Made by a program: the position numbers and the translations under genes. Shown piece by piece: positions 31,344-38,850 of a DNA stretch of 38,850 nt (position 1 is its first letter; each line of letters begins with the position of its first letter). Source of the stretch: Streptomyces flavotricini (GTDB lineage Bacteria; Actinomycetota; Actinomycetes; Streptomycetales; Streptomycetaceae); contig NZ_JAINUL010000001.1 of the NCBI RefSeq assembly GCF_020639365.1, positions 4,799,929 through 4,838,778 of the forward strand, in the 5' to 3' direction. The notes under the pieces were generated by a model. The model was not told the origin of the DNA, made no database searches, and was given only the letters and a program-made list of their open reading frames with translations.

Positions 31344-32234
31344 ATGGCACTGGATCGTCGGGCATTTCTGGCCGGGGCACTGGCGGCGGGCGCCGGCGCG
31401 GCCGCGGTACTCGGAGCGGCGGGGCCGGCCGGCGCCCGTACGCTCGCCGCGCAACCCCTGTCCACCCAGGACTGGATGGCCGGACTCGGGGACGCGACCG
31501 CGCTCCAGCGGATGACGATCCCCGGCACCCACGACTCGGGCGCCACCAAGGGCGGGCTCTACGTCGCCTGCCAGAACACCTCGATCGCCCAGCAGCTCGA
31601 CTCCGGGATCCGGTTCCTGGACGTCCGCTGCCGCGTCACCGGCGGTTCCTTCGCCATCCACCACGCGGCGTTCTTCCAGGACCTGATGTTCGGCGACGTC
31701 CTCGTCGCCTGCTGGAACTTCCTCGCCGCACACCCCTCCGAGACCGTGCTGATGCGGCTCAAGCAGGAGTACTCCGAGGACAGCGACGCCACCTTCCGCG
31801 CCGTCTTCGACGACTACCTCGACAACCGGGGCTGGCGCCCCCTCTTCCGGATCGCGGACTCGCTGCCCACCCTCGGCCAGGCCAGGGGCAAAGTGGTCCT
31901 GCTCGCCGACAACGGCGGTCTGCCCGGCCTGCGCTACGGCGACGGCAACGTCTTCGACATCCAGGACGACTACAACACCGAGCCCTTCGCCAAGCGCGGC
32001 CGGATCGAGAACCAGTTCCGCAAGGCCGTCCAGCAGCCCGGGAAGCTGTTCGTGAACTACGTCAGCACCGCCGCCTACATGCCGCCGCGCTGGAACTCCG
32101 ACCGGCTCAACCCGCAGGTGCACTCGTTCGTCGACGGCGGGGAGCTGGCCGGCCGGACCGGGCTCGGGATCGTCCCGATGGACTTCCCGAACACCCGCTC
32201 CGGACTGGTCTCCTCACTCATACGGCACAACTGA
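31344..32234 (+). CDS. secreted phosphatidylinositol-specific phospholipase C-like protein
   Basis: The 296-residue protein has a Tat-type signal (DRRAFLAGALAAGAGAA, then AGPAGA) and a PI-PLC X-type TIM-barrel: catalytic His63 in IPGTHDSG, LDSGIRFLDVRCR (metal or active-site Arg strand) and a second catalytic His in FAIHH (106-107). Bacterial members cleave phosphatidylinositol or GPI anchors without Ca2+. AAGGGGCGGG precedes the ATG. Its 3' end overlaps the convergent histidine kinase gene by 21 nt. Confidence 0.92.
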   Translation: MALDRRAFLAGALAAGAGAAAVLGAAGPAGARTLAAQPLSTQDWMAGLGDATALQRMTIPGTHDSGATKGGLYVACQNTSIAQQLDSGIRFLDVRCRVTGGSFAIHHAAFFQDLMFGDVLVACWNFLAAHPSETVLMRLKQEYSEDSDATFRAVFDDYLDNRGWRPLFRIADSLPTLGQARGKVVLLADNGGLPGLRYGDGNVFDIQDDYNTEPFAKRGRIENQFRKAVQQPGKLFVNYVSTAAYMPPRWNSDRLNPQVHSFVDGGELAGRTGLGIVPMDFPNTRSGLVSSLIRHN

Positions 32235-33665
32235 CGGCTGCGCCGGCTGCTCCGGCGGCGGCGCCGGAGCGCCCGGGATGCGGAGCACCGCCTCCGTGCC
32301 CGGGCCGCCGCCCGGGGCCGCCCGCAGCTCGACGCTGCCGCCCGCACGGCGCACCGTACGGTCCACGATCGACAGGCCCAGCCCGCTGCCGGGCAGGGCG
32401 CGGGCCGAGGAGGAGCGCCAGAACCGCTCGAACACGTGCGGCAGGTCCTCCGCCGGGATGCCCGGCCCGTGGTCGCGCACGGTCAGCTCGCCGGCCCGCA
32501 GCGCGACCTCGACCGTGCCGCCCGGCGGGCTGAACTTCACCGCGTTGTCCAGGACGTTGACCACCGCCCGCTCCAGCGCCGCCGCCTCGCCCCGTACGTA
32601 CCAGGGCGCGATCTCGTCGGTGAAGTGCAGCTCGGGACCGCGCAGCCGGGCACGGGACAGCGCGCTCTGCGCGATCTCGTGCAGGGCCACCACCTCCAGC
32701 CTGGCGGGCGGGGCCGCGTCCGGGCGGGACAGCTCCTGCAGGTCCCCGATCAGCGCGGCCAGCTCCGTCATCTGCGCCTTGACCGAGGCCAGCAGCTCCT
32801 TGCGGTCCTCGGGCGGGATGGCGCGGCCCGTCTCCTCGCTGCGCGCGAGCAGTTCGATGTTGGTGCGCAGCGAGGTCAGGGGCGTGCGCAGCTCGTGCCC
32901 GGCGTCCGCGATCAGCTGGGCCTGCCGCTCCTGGGAGGAGGCGAGCGCCGCCGTCATGGAGTTGAAGGACCGCGACAGGCGGGCGATCTCGTCGTCGCCC
33001 TCGTCGGGGATGCGTACGGTCAGGTCCTCGGTCCGGGCGATGTGCTCGACGGCGCCCGTGAGCTCGTCGACCGGCCGCAGCCCCGTACGGGCCACCCACA
33101 GGCCGGCGAGGCCCGCGCCGGCCACCCCGATCCCGGAGACCAGGATCAGCACCCAGGCCAGCGTGGACAGCGGCTTGTCGATGTCGGCCAGCGGCCGGGC
33201 CACCGAGACCGCGAAGACCGGGGCGCCGGGCTGGGTCCGCGCCGCGAAGGTGTAGACGCGCATCCCGACGCCGTTGTCGGTCGTCGCGTCGTGCAGCGCC
33301 TTGGCCTTGCGGCCCGCCGCGACCTGCTTGTCCGTAGAGGTCACCGGCAGGTCGGTCTGCCCGCTCACCCAGCAGTGGCTGCCGTCCGCGGCGACGATCT
33401 GGACCGTGGCGTTCAGGTTCTCGGCGATGTCCTGCTGGGCCTGCGTCGGCGGGCGGGCCGGGCAGCCCTCGCGCAGCCGTTCCAGCACCTGCGCGGTCGG
33501 ATTGGTGGACATCAGGGACTGGTTCAGCTGGTTGCCCAGCTGGGCCCGCACCATCACCCACGACACCGCCGACACGGTGGCCACGGCCACGGCCACGGCC
33601 GTGGCCACCAGCAGGGCGATGCGGGAGCGCAGCGGGAGCGCGCGGAATCTGGCCGCCGGGCTCAC
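32214..33665 (-). CDS. sensor histidine kinase (MprB-like)
   Basis: The 483-residue kinase has a membrane helix (about 14-37), an external sensor of about 130 residues with two Cys, a second helix (about 167-190), a HAMP linker, HisKA with His257 in DAGHELRTPLTSL, and the ATPase motifs NVLDNAVKFS, DHGPGIP and GSGLGLSIV. The start is GTG 33665, overlapping the regulator stop as GTGA; the same frame stays open far upstream through the regulator and protease genes, but that is not coding. With the regulator and HtrA-type protease it forms a likely envelope-stress unit like mycobacterial MprAB-PepD, by inference. Confidence 0.94.
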   Translation of the reverse strand: MSPAARFRALPLRSRIALLVATAVAVAVATVSAVSWVMVRAQLGNQLNQSLMSTNPTAQVLERLREGCPARPPTQAQQDIAENLNATVQIVAADGSHCWVSGQTDLPVTSTDKQVAAGRKAKALHDATTDNGVGMRVYTFAARTQPGAPVFAVSVARPLADIDKPLSTLAWVLILVSGIGVAGAGLAGLWVARTGLRPVDELTGAVEHIARTEDLTVRIPDEGDDEIARLSRSFNSMTAALASSQERQAQLIADAGHELRTPLTSLRTNIELLARSEETGRAIPPEDRKELLASVKAQMTELAALIGDLQELSRPDAAPPARLEVVALHEIAQSALSRARLRGPELHFTDEIAPWYVRGEAAALERAVVNVLDNAVKFSPPGGTVEVALRAGELTVRDHGPGIPAEDLPHVFERFWRSSSARALPGSGLGLSIVDRTVRRAGGSVELRAAPGGGPGTEAVLRIPGAPAPPPEQPAQPSVVPYE

Positions 33666-34417
33666 TCGGGCCCCCCGGAGTCGCCGGCCCCGGCGGCGCG
33701 CAGGACGTAGCCCACCCCGCGCACGGTGTGCACCAGGCGGGGCTCGCCCCCGGCTTCGGTCTTGCGGCGCAGGTACATGACGTACACGTCCAGGGAGTTG
33801 GAGCTGGGTTCGAAGTCGAAGCCCCAGACGGTCTTGAGGATCTGCTCGCGGGTCAGCACCTGGCGCGGGTGCGCCAGGAACATCTCCAGCAGGGTGAACT
33901 CCGTGCGGGTCAGCTCGACCCGGCGCCCGGAGCGGGTGACCTCGCGGGTGGCGAGGTCCATGCGCAGGTCGCCGAAGGCGAGGGCGTCCGTGTCGTCGGT
34001 GGCCCCGTCGTCGCCGGCCCGCGAGGCCGCGTACGAGCTGCGGCGCAGCAGGGCGCGGACGCGGGCGAACAGCTCGTCGAGCTCGAAGGGCTTGACGAGG
34101 TAGTCGTCGGCGCCCGCGTCCAGGCCGGTGACGCGGTCGCCGACGGTGTCGCGGGCGGTGAGCATCAGGATCGGGGTGGTGCTGCCGGAGGCGCGCAGCC
34201 GGCGGGCCGCCGTGAGGCCGTCCATCCGGGGCATCTGGATGTCGAGGACGATCAGGCCGGGGTCGTACGAGGCCGCCTTCTCGAGCGCGTCGAGCCCGTC
34301 GACGGCGGTCTGCACGGCGTACCCCTCGAAGGCGAGGCTGCGGCGCAGGGCCTCCCGCACGGCCGGTTCGTCGTCGACGACGAGGATGCGGTGCGGGTCG
34401 CCTTCGGCCGGATTCAT
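33662..34417 (-). CDS. OmpR-family response regulator (MprA-like)
   Basis: A 251-residue regulator with a receiver domain (acidic pocket VVDDE, phospho-acceptor Asp59 in LIVLDIQMPRMDG, Lys109 in LVKPF) and a winged-helix DNA-binding domain (about 145-240, with LTRTEFTLLEMFLAHPRQVL and DVYVMYLRRKTEA). The linker is extended (SSYAASRAGDDGATDDTDAL). It is the partner of the following kinase, to which it is coupled by a 4-nt overlap. The protease gene ends 63 nt upstream. Confidence 0.95.
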   Translation of the reverse strand: MNPAEGDPHRILVVDDEPAVREALRRSLAFEGYAVQTAVDGLDALEKAASYDPGLIVLDIQMPRMDGLTAARRLRASGSTTPILMLTARDTVGDRVTGLDAGADDYLVKPFELDELFARVRALLRRSSYAASRAGDDGATDDTDALAFGDLRMDLATREVTRSGRRVELTRTEFTLLEMFLAHPRQVLTREQILKTVWGFDFEPSSNSLDVYVMYLRRKTEAGGEPRLVHTVRGVGYVLRAAGAGDSGGPE

Positions 34418-34480
34418 CTTCGGTCCCCCAGGGGTGGTCGTGATCGTTCGTACCAGGCTCGCACGGGACGCCCGGGCCGT

Positions 34481-35596
34481 TTAGAACGACGTCCCGAAGC
34501 CGTTGGTGCCGCTGTTGTCGCCGTTGCTGCTGTTGCCGGCTCCGCCCGGGCCGCCCTTGCGGAGGGAGTCGAGGTCGGCCTTGACCGTGTTCACCGGGAT
34601 GGCGAAGCCGAGGCCGACGCTGCCCGCGCCGGAACTGTCGCCGGAGGGGGAGTAGATCGCGGAGGGCATGCCCACGATCTCGCCGTTCATGTTGACGAGG
34701 GCGCCGCCGGAGTTGCCCGGGTTGAGGGAGGCGTCCGTCTGGATGGCCTTGTACGAGGTGGTGTTCGACCCGGTGTTCCCGTTGAACTGCTGGCCGTCGT
34801 ACGAGAACGGCCAGCTGCCGCCGCCGCGCTGGCGCTGGGGGGCCTGCTGCTCGGACTTGGGGACGTTCACCTCGCGGTTCAGGGCGGAGACGATGCCGCT
34901 CGTGACCGTGCCGGTGAGGCGGTCGGGGGAGCCGATGGCGACGACCTGGTCGCCGACCTTGAGGTTGTCGGAGTTGCCGAGCTTGGCCGGCTTGAGGCCG
35001 CTGGCGCCCTGGAGCTTGATGAGGGCGAGGTCCTTGTCGGGGTCGGTGCCGACGGTCTTGGCCGGGTACTTCTTGCCGTCGCTCATCGTCACCTGGATCT
35101 CGGTGGCGCCGTCGACGACGTGGTTGTTGGTGACGATCTCGCCGTCGGCGGTGACCACGATGCCGGAGCCGGTGCCCTGGCCGGAGCCGGTGCGGGTGTC
35201 GATCCGCACGACGGAGGGGCTGACCTGCTCGGCGACGCCGGAGACGGTGCCGGTGCTGGACTGCGAGACGTTGGTGCCGCTGATGCCGCCGCCGCTGCGG
35301 TCCTGGCCGGCCAGCAGCTGCTGCACGCCGGCGGCGGTGCCGCCCCCGATGACGGCGGCGGCCAGCGCCACGGCCGCGAGCAGCGCGACGGGCCGCTTGG
35401 CCCGGGCCGCGTGCGCGGGCCCCTCCGGGGGCGCTGTGGGTGCGGGGGCTGCCGGGGGCTGGTGCGCCTCGTGCCAGCCGGGTGCCGCCGGGGGCGGGTA
35501 GGCGGGCGGCGGCGGGTACGCCCCGCCGAGGGGCGCGCTCCGGGTCGGGCCGTTCTCCTGCGGGTACTCGCCGTCGCGGCGGAAGCTCTCGGTCAT
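34481..35596 (-). CDS. HtrA-like membrane-anchored serine protease without PDZ domain
   Basis: The 371-residue protein has a Pro/Ala-rich cytoplasmic N-terminus (about 20-65), a membrane helix (about 68-87) and a trypsin-like protease domain outside, with His159 (NNHVVDG), Asp189 (DPDKDLALIKL) and Ser296 (GNSGGALVN). Most HtrA proteins end with a PDZ domain; here the chain stops about 30 residues after the protease domain in a Gly/Asn/Ser-rich tail. It is first in an apparent three-gene unit with a response regulator and kinase. It may degrade misfolded envelope proteins and modulate the sensor. Confidence 0.93.
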   Translation of the reverse strand: MTESFRRDGEYPQENGPTRSAPLGGAYPPPPAYPPPAAPGWHEAHQPPAAPAPTAPPEGPAHAARAKRPVALLAAVALAAAVIGGGTAAGVQQLLAGQDRSGGGISGTNVSQSSTGTVSGVAEQVSPSVVRIDTRTGSGQGTGSGIVVTADGEIVTNNHVVDGATEIQVTMSDGKKYPAKTVGTDPDKDLALIKLQGASGLKPAKLGNSDNLKVGDQVVAIGSPDRLTGTVTSGIVSALNREVNVPKSEQQAPQRQRGGGSWPFSYDGQQFNGNTGSNTTSYKAIQTDASLNPGNSGGALVNMNGEIVGMPSAIYSPSGDSSGAGSVGLGFAIPVNTVKADLDSLRKGGPGGAGNSSNGDNSGTNGFGTSF

Positions 35597-35819
35597 GACA
35601 ACGACTCTGTCCCCGGATCATGAGAGCTTCCTGAGTCCCCGCTGAGAAGCCCGACAGAACCGCGTATGCCCGGAATAAGCCCGCCTGGCCCGGGCCACCG
35701 GGCGGGGTGGAGCGTCCCGGCCGGGGCCGGGGCCGACGGCCGGGGGCCGGCGCAGCGGGTGGCCGCAGCCCGGGAGGCGCCCCGGCGCCGAGAGGGGCGG
35801 GGGCCGCGTCGAAGAGGGG

Positions 35820-36842
35820 TCAGCGGCAGCCGCAGGAGCGGCGGATGACCAGGGCCGACGGGAACTGCTTCAGGCGTTCGCGGCGGGAGCCGGCCACGCG
35901 GAGGGCGTCGTCCAGGACGAGGTCCACGGCCGCGCGGGCCATCGCCGGGCGGTCCGAGGCGATCGTCGTCAGCGGCGGGTCCGTCAGGGCCGCCTCCTTG
36001 ACGTCGTCGAAGCCGGCCACGGCCAGCTCGCCCGGCACGTCGATGCGCAGCTCGCGCGCCGCGCGCAGGACGCCGATCGCCTGGTCGTCCGTCGCGCAGA
36101 AGATGGCCGGCGGCCGGTCCGGGCCGGAGAGGACCTCCAGGGCCACCCGGTACGCGTCGTAGCGGTTGTACGGGGCCTCGAAGAGGCGGCCCTCGACGGA
36201 GCGGCCCGACTCCTGCATCGCCCGGCGCCAGCCCTCCACGTGGTCGGCCACGGGGTCGCCGACCGACGGGGTGTTCTCCACCCCGCCGATGCAGGCGACG
36301 TACTCGTGCCCGTGTTCCAGCAGGTGCCGGGTGGCGAGCTGCGCACCGCCGATGTCGTCCGTGACGACCGCGACGTCGTCGATGGCCTCCGGGCGCTCGT
36401 GGAGGAGGACGACGCGCGCGTCCCACGCCTCGATCTCGGAGGCGGCGCGCTCGCTCATGCCCTGGCTGACCAGGATCAGGCCCGAGACCCGCATCCCGAG
36501 GAAGGCCCGCAGGTAGTGGACCTCGCGCTCGTCCCGGTAGTCGGAGTTCCCGACCAGGACCATCTTCCCGCGCTCGGCGGCGGCCTGTTCGACCGCGTGC
36601 GCCATCTCCGCGAAGAACGGCTGCCGCGCATCGGGGACGATCATGCCTATGAGGTCGGTGCGCCGCGACGCCATCGCCTGCGCGACCCGGTCCGGGCGGT
36701 AGCCCAGCTCCTTGATCGCGGCGAGTACACGCTCGCGCGTGGCCGGGGCGACCGGCCGGGGTCCGTTGTTGATGACGTAGCTCACGACGGCGGTAGACGT
36801 ACCCGCAAGTCGTGCAACGTCATCCCGCGTCACCTTGGCCAC
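35820..36842 (-). CDS. LacI-family transcriptional regulator
   Basis: A 340-residue repressor with an N-terminal LacI helix-turn-helix (TRDDVARLAGTSTAVVSYVINN), hinge helix (VLAAIKELGYRPDRVAQAMAS) and a periplasmic-binding-type sugar domain (DLIGMIVPDARQPFFAEM, PPAIFCATDDQAIGVLRA, VAVAGFDDVKEAAL). Its C-terminus RRSCGCR is Cys-rich. The ligand is unknown, probably a sugar. The start is GTG 36842 without a clear Shine-Dalgarno. glnR lies 114 nt upstream on the same strand. The 223-nt gap to the protease gene contains no gene. Confidence 0.93.
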   Translation of the reverse strand: MAKVTRDDVARLAGTSTAVVSYVINNGPRPVAPATRERVLAAIKELGYRPDRVAQAMASRRTDLIGMIVPDARQPFFAEMAHAVEQAAAERGKMVLVGNSDYRDEREVHYLRAFLGMRVSGLILVSQGMSERAASEIEAWDARVVLLHERPEAIDDVAVVTDDIGGAQLATRHLLEHGHEYVACIGGVENTPSVGDPVADHVEGWRRAMQESGRSVEGRLFEAPYNRYDAYRVALEVLSGPDRPPAIFCATDDQAIGVLRAARELRIDVPGELAVAGFDDVKEAALTDPPLTTIASDRPAMARAAVDLVLDDALRVAGSRRERLKQFPSALVIRRSCGCR

Positions 36843-36875
36843 GCTCGGGAGTCTACGCGGGGTGACCTACCTCTG

Positions 36876-36891
36876 GGCAGGCCGTCCTGCC
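36876..36891 (-). terminator. small hairpin after glnR
   Basis: GGCAGG-CCGT-CCTGCC (36876-36891) lies in the 114-nt glnR-lacI gap, beside GGAGG-TT-CCTCC (36907-36918). Both are short and have no T-tract, so they may only weaken read-through. Confidence 0.35.
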
Positions 36892-36956
36892 GACCGGGCG
36901 ATCACAGGAGGTTCCTCCATACGGGGGACGCCCGCCGGGACACCGCCGGACAAGCC

Positions 36957-37703
36957 CTACGCCTGGGCCGCCGCCTGCGCCGCGGCCCGGGAGGCCGCCT
37001 GCGCCGCTGCTTCCGCGGCCGCCCGCTCGACCTTCTCCGGCGTGACGAAGCGGTAGCCGACGTTGCGGACCGTACCGATCAGGGACTCGTGCTCGGGGCC
37101 CAGCTTCGCGCGCAGCCGCCGTACGTGCACGTCCACCGTCCGGGTGCCGCCGAAGTAGTCGTACCCCCATACCTCCTGGAGCAGCTGCGCGCGCGTGAAG
37201 ACCCGGCCCGGGTGCTGGGCGAGGTACTTGAGCAGCTCGAACTCCTTGAAGGTGAGATCGAGGACCCGCCCCTTCAGCTTCGCCGAGTACGTCGCCTCGT
37301 CGACCGACAGGTCGCCGTTGCGGATCTCCATCGGGGAGTCGTCGGAGCCGAGCTGCTGGCGGCCGGTGGCCAGGCGCAGCCGCGCCTCGACCTCGGCCGG
37401 GCCCGCGGTGTCGAGGAGGACGTCGTCGATGCCCCAGTCGGCGGTGACGGCCGCCAGGCCGCCCTCCGTGACGACGAGGATCAGCGGACAGCCGGGGCCC
37501 GTGGAGCGGAGCAGCTGGCAGAGCGATCGCACCTGAGGCAGGTCGCGCCGGCCGTCGACGAGGATGACGTCCGCGCCGGGGGTGTCCACGAGGGCCGGGC
37601 CCTCGGCGGGGGCCACCCGCACGCTGTGCAGGAGCAGGCCGAGGGCCGGCAGCACCTCGGTGGACGGCTGGAGGGCATTGGTCAGCAGCAGGAGAGAGCT
37701 CAT
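36957..37703 (-). CDS. glnR: GlnR nitrogen regulator (orphan OmpR-type)
   Basis: The 248-residue regulator starts MSSLLLLTNALQPSTEVLPA, typical of actinobacterial GlnR. The receiver-like domain keeps Asp50 (DVILVDGRRD) but lacks the normal acidic pocket, as in known GlnR proteins, where Asp50 supports dimerisation and phosphorylation is not needed. The winged helix (about 130-225; LTFKEFELLKYLAQHPGRVF, TVDVHVRRLRAKLG) binds nitrogen-gene promoters. It ends in an Ala/Gln-rich tail. ATG 37703 was chosen; the frame is open upstream into non-coding sequence. Confidence 0.95.
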   Translation of the reverse strand: MSSLLLLTNALQPSTEVLPALGLLLHSVRVAPAEGPALVDTPGADVILVDGRRDLPQVRSLCQLLRSTGPGCPLILVVTEGGLAAVTADWGIDDVLLDTAGPAEVEARLRLATGRQQLGSDDSPMEIRNGDLSVDEATYSAKLKGRVLDLTFKEFELLKYLAQHPGRVFTRAQLLQEVWGYDYFGGTRTVDVHVRRLRAKLGPEHESLIGTVRNVGYRFVTPEKVERAAAEAAAQAASRAAAQAAAQA

Positions 37704-38174
37704 GCCCGACCACCTGCCCGGGTCGGGTGTTCGTGCACGGTTCGCTGGTCCATCACGTCGGTTCCTCCTCGGTCCCGTCGAGGACTTTCGCGGTACTGCT
37801 TCGTACGTGGTGCGTGGTGCGTGGTGCTGGTGCGGTGTGACGTTCGCCGGTCCCCGCGCCCTGAGGTCCGGACGGACGCCACTGTTCTCGGTCCGTTCAA
37901 CGCGCTGAAAGCACAAAAGGACCCGGGGGCAACGTTGCCCGGATCCTCTCGCCAGCAGAATAGCCCACCCGCCGCCGCGTGGCCGGGGGTCGGTCTTTCT
38001 CGCGTCTGTGGTTCCTGCCACCCTCGCGACCAGCGTATGCCCCGGTTTCACCGGATCGATGGATGTACGGGAGGCCGCCCGGGCGCACGCGGGGCGCGCG
38101 GAGGCACACCGGCCCCGGGGGCCGGAGGGGTCATCATGGAGGCCGACGGTAGAGAGCCGACGATAGGAGCTGCA
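37704..38174. promoter_or_regulatory. intergenic region between glnR and the MoaD-like gene
   Basis: No credible gene is seen in these 471 nt. They hold the hairpin-plus-U-tract at 37915-37946, a possible -10 for leftward transcription (TATTCT, 37962-37957), three tandem GTGGTGC copies (37807-37827) and, presumably, the promoter for the rightward MoaD-like gene. Confidence 0.4.
37915..37946 (-). terminator. intrinsic-terminator-like hairpin in the glnR leader
   Basis: On the minus strand GGATCC, a perfect 14-nt palindrome GGGCAACGTTGCCC (37940-37927) and GGGTCC form a long hairpin followed by TTTT (37918-37915). It lies 212 nt upstream of glnR and about 10 nt after a TATTCT box. It may be an attenuator or the end of a short RNA. 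Confidence 0.6.
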
Positions 38175-38429
38175 GTGGCAACCGGAACCATCCGCTACTG
38201 GGCGGCGGCCAAGGCCGCGGCCAAGACGGCGGAGGAGCCGTACTCGGCGCGGACACTGGCCGAGGCGCTCGACGCCGTGCGGGAACGCCATCCCGGTGAG
38301 CTGACCCGGGTCCTGCAGCGCTGCTCCTTCCTCGTGAACGAAGAGCCCGTGGGCAAGCGCCCGCACGATGCCGTACCGCTGACCGAGGGGGGCACCGTCG
38401 AGGTGCTCCCGCCGTTCGCGGGCGGGTGA
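38175..38429 (+). CDS. MoaD/ThiS-family sulfur-carrier protein
   Basis: The 84-residue protein has a ubiquitin-like beta-grasp pattern and the diagnostic C-terminal diglycine (PPFAGG), which is adenylated and thiocarboxylated in this family. It could supply sulfur for molybdopterin (MoaD), thiamine or another product; the strand pattern (TIRYWAAAKAAA, LVNEEPV, TVEVLPPFAGG) fits MoaD best. The start is GTG 38175, with AGGAG 5 nt upstream. No MoaE or ThiG gene is seen in the window. The next gene starts 10 nt downstream, suggesting an operon. Confidence 0.9.
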   Translation: MATGTIRYWAAAKAAAKTAEEPYSARTLAEALDAVRERHPGELTRVLQRCSFLVNEEPVGKRPHDAVPLTEGGTVEVLPPFAGG

Positions 38430-38439
38430 GCGGAAACCG

Positions 38440-38850
38440 ATGAGCACTCCCGAGGAACAGCGACAGCAGCAGGGCCAGGAGCCGGACCCGTACGGGACCC
38501 AGACCTGGCAGTCGGACACCTGGGAAACCGGCTACCAGCCGGTGCAGCCGCCGCCGGGCGCGCTGCCGGGCCAGCCGGCCGCGCCGGAAGGCTGGTTCCG
38601 CGACGAGGCGCTGGCCGCCGCGCCGGGCGCCGGAGCGGCACCGGCCCCGCAGGCGCAGGGCTGGCCCCAGGCGCCGGAGGGCGCCGGGGCGTGGCCGGAG
38701 CCCGCCGGCGCCGAGCAGCCCGCGTACGGGCAGCCGGTCGCGCCCGAGGGCTGGTTCCGCGACGAGGCAGCCGCCGCCGCCCGGGCCCCGCAGGCCGAGT
38801 GGCCGCCGAGCACCGGGGTCCCGGCCGCGCCGGCCGCCCCCGGCGCCCCG
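38440..38850 (+). CDS. Pro/Gln/Ala-rich protein, N-terminal part (runs off the window)
   Basis: An open frame of 137 codons without stop to the window edge, starting ATG 38440. The visible part is low-complexity, rich in Pro, Ala, Gln and Trp, and contains the motif APEGWFRDEA twice (residues 48-57 and 101-110) within a loose repeat of about 53 residues. No membrane helix or enzyme motif appears yet. In actinobacteria such tails often precede a membrane or forkhead-type domain, but this cannot be judged here. Confidence 0.75.
   Translation, partial: MSTPEEQRQQQGQEPDPYGTQTWQSDTWETGYQPVQPPPGALPGQPAAPEGWFRDEALAAAPGAGAAPAPQAQGWPQAPEGAGAWPEPAGAEQPAYGQPVAPEGWFRDEAAAAARAPQAEWPPSTGVPAAPAAPGAP

Noticed and set aside
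33666..35621. Upstream extension of the histidine kinase frame to a 1135-residue protein
   Set aside because: The extra part is Arg/Pro-rich out-of-frame sequence of the regulator and protease genes; the kinase starts at the GTGA overlap.
37807..37827. Three tandem GTGGTGC copies as a possible iteron
   Set aside because: Too few and too short, with no replication gene or A/T-rich region nearby.
36240..38429. A 729-codon frame ending in the MoaD-like protein
   Set aside because: Only the last 84 codons are protein-like and have a ribosome-binding site; the rest is antisense to lacI and glnR or non-coding.

Overview
The window is a high-GC chromosomal segment from an actinomycete, almost certainly a Streptomyces. 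The signs are a strong G/C bias at third codon positions, frequent GTG starts, actinobacterial markers (mycothiol synthase, a GlnR-type orphan regulator, an 11-bp direct-repeat PHO box) and a gene order that, as I recall it, matches the conserved Streptomyces core region running from a chromosomal conjugation-like cluster through pst/ppk to glnR. No insertion sequence, prophage, tRNA or CRISPR array was seen.

Left part (1-13.4 kb). The window opens in the 3' end of a 5S rRNA and its terminator, followed by a GNAT acetyltransferase. A six-gene minus-strand operon (7744 down to 704) then encodes a Gram-positive-type, type IV secretion-like membrane complex. In order of transcription it has a VirB2-like two-helix protein, a VirB8-like anchored protein, a VirB6/TrbL-like polytopic protein, a VirB3/VirB4-N-like (SCO6880-type) protein, a VirB4-type ATPase and a VirD4-like protein whose Walker A site is lost. 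No relaxase is present. Divergently placed is a secreted collagen-repeat protein. Then come a cysteine-rich pentapeptide-repeat protein, a thioesterase-like protein, a membrane Ser/Thr kinase with an extracytoplasmic domain, and a membrane-anchored lytic transglycosylase/NlpC-P60 hydrolase that could serve as the VirB1-like wall-opening enzyme.

Middle part (13.6-29.7 kb). A PAP2 phosphatase, three small minus-strand genes, a lipoprotein and a 50-residue protein lead to csoR with its operator. A phosphate island follows: DUF47-pit, then pstSCAB (minus strand) under a clear PHO box, then ppk with a CHAD-domain gene under a second PHO box, mshD, and a secreted 5'-nucleotidase. Together these cover low- and high-affinity phosphate uptake, polyphosphate storage and scavenging from nucleotides.

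Right part (29.7-38.85 kb). An alpha/beta hydrolase and a TetR regulator diverge from a region with a perfect 17-bp-arm dyad. Then come a Tat-exported PI-PLC-like protein, an envelope-stress set (PDZ-less HtrA-type protease, response regulator, histidine kinase) resembling the mycobacterial MprAB/PepD module, a LacI regulator, glnR with a hairpin-plus-U-tract in its leader, a MoaD/ThiS-like protein and the start of a Pro/Gln-rich protein cut by the window edge.

The most unusual content is the relaxase-less secretion-like operon with its degenerate coupling ATPase and divergent collagen-like secreted protein. Functions are inferred from motifs read by eye; no database search was run.
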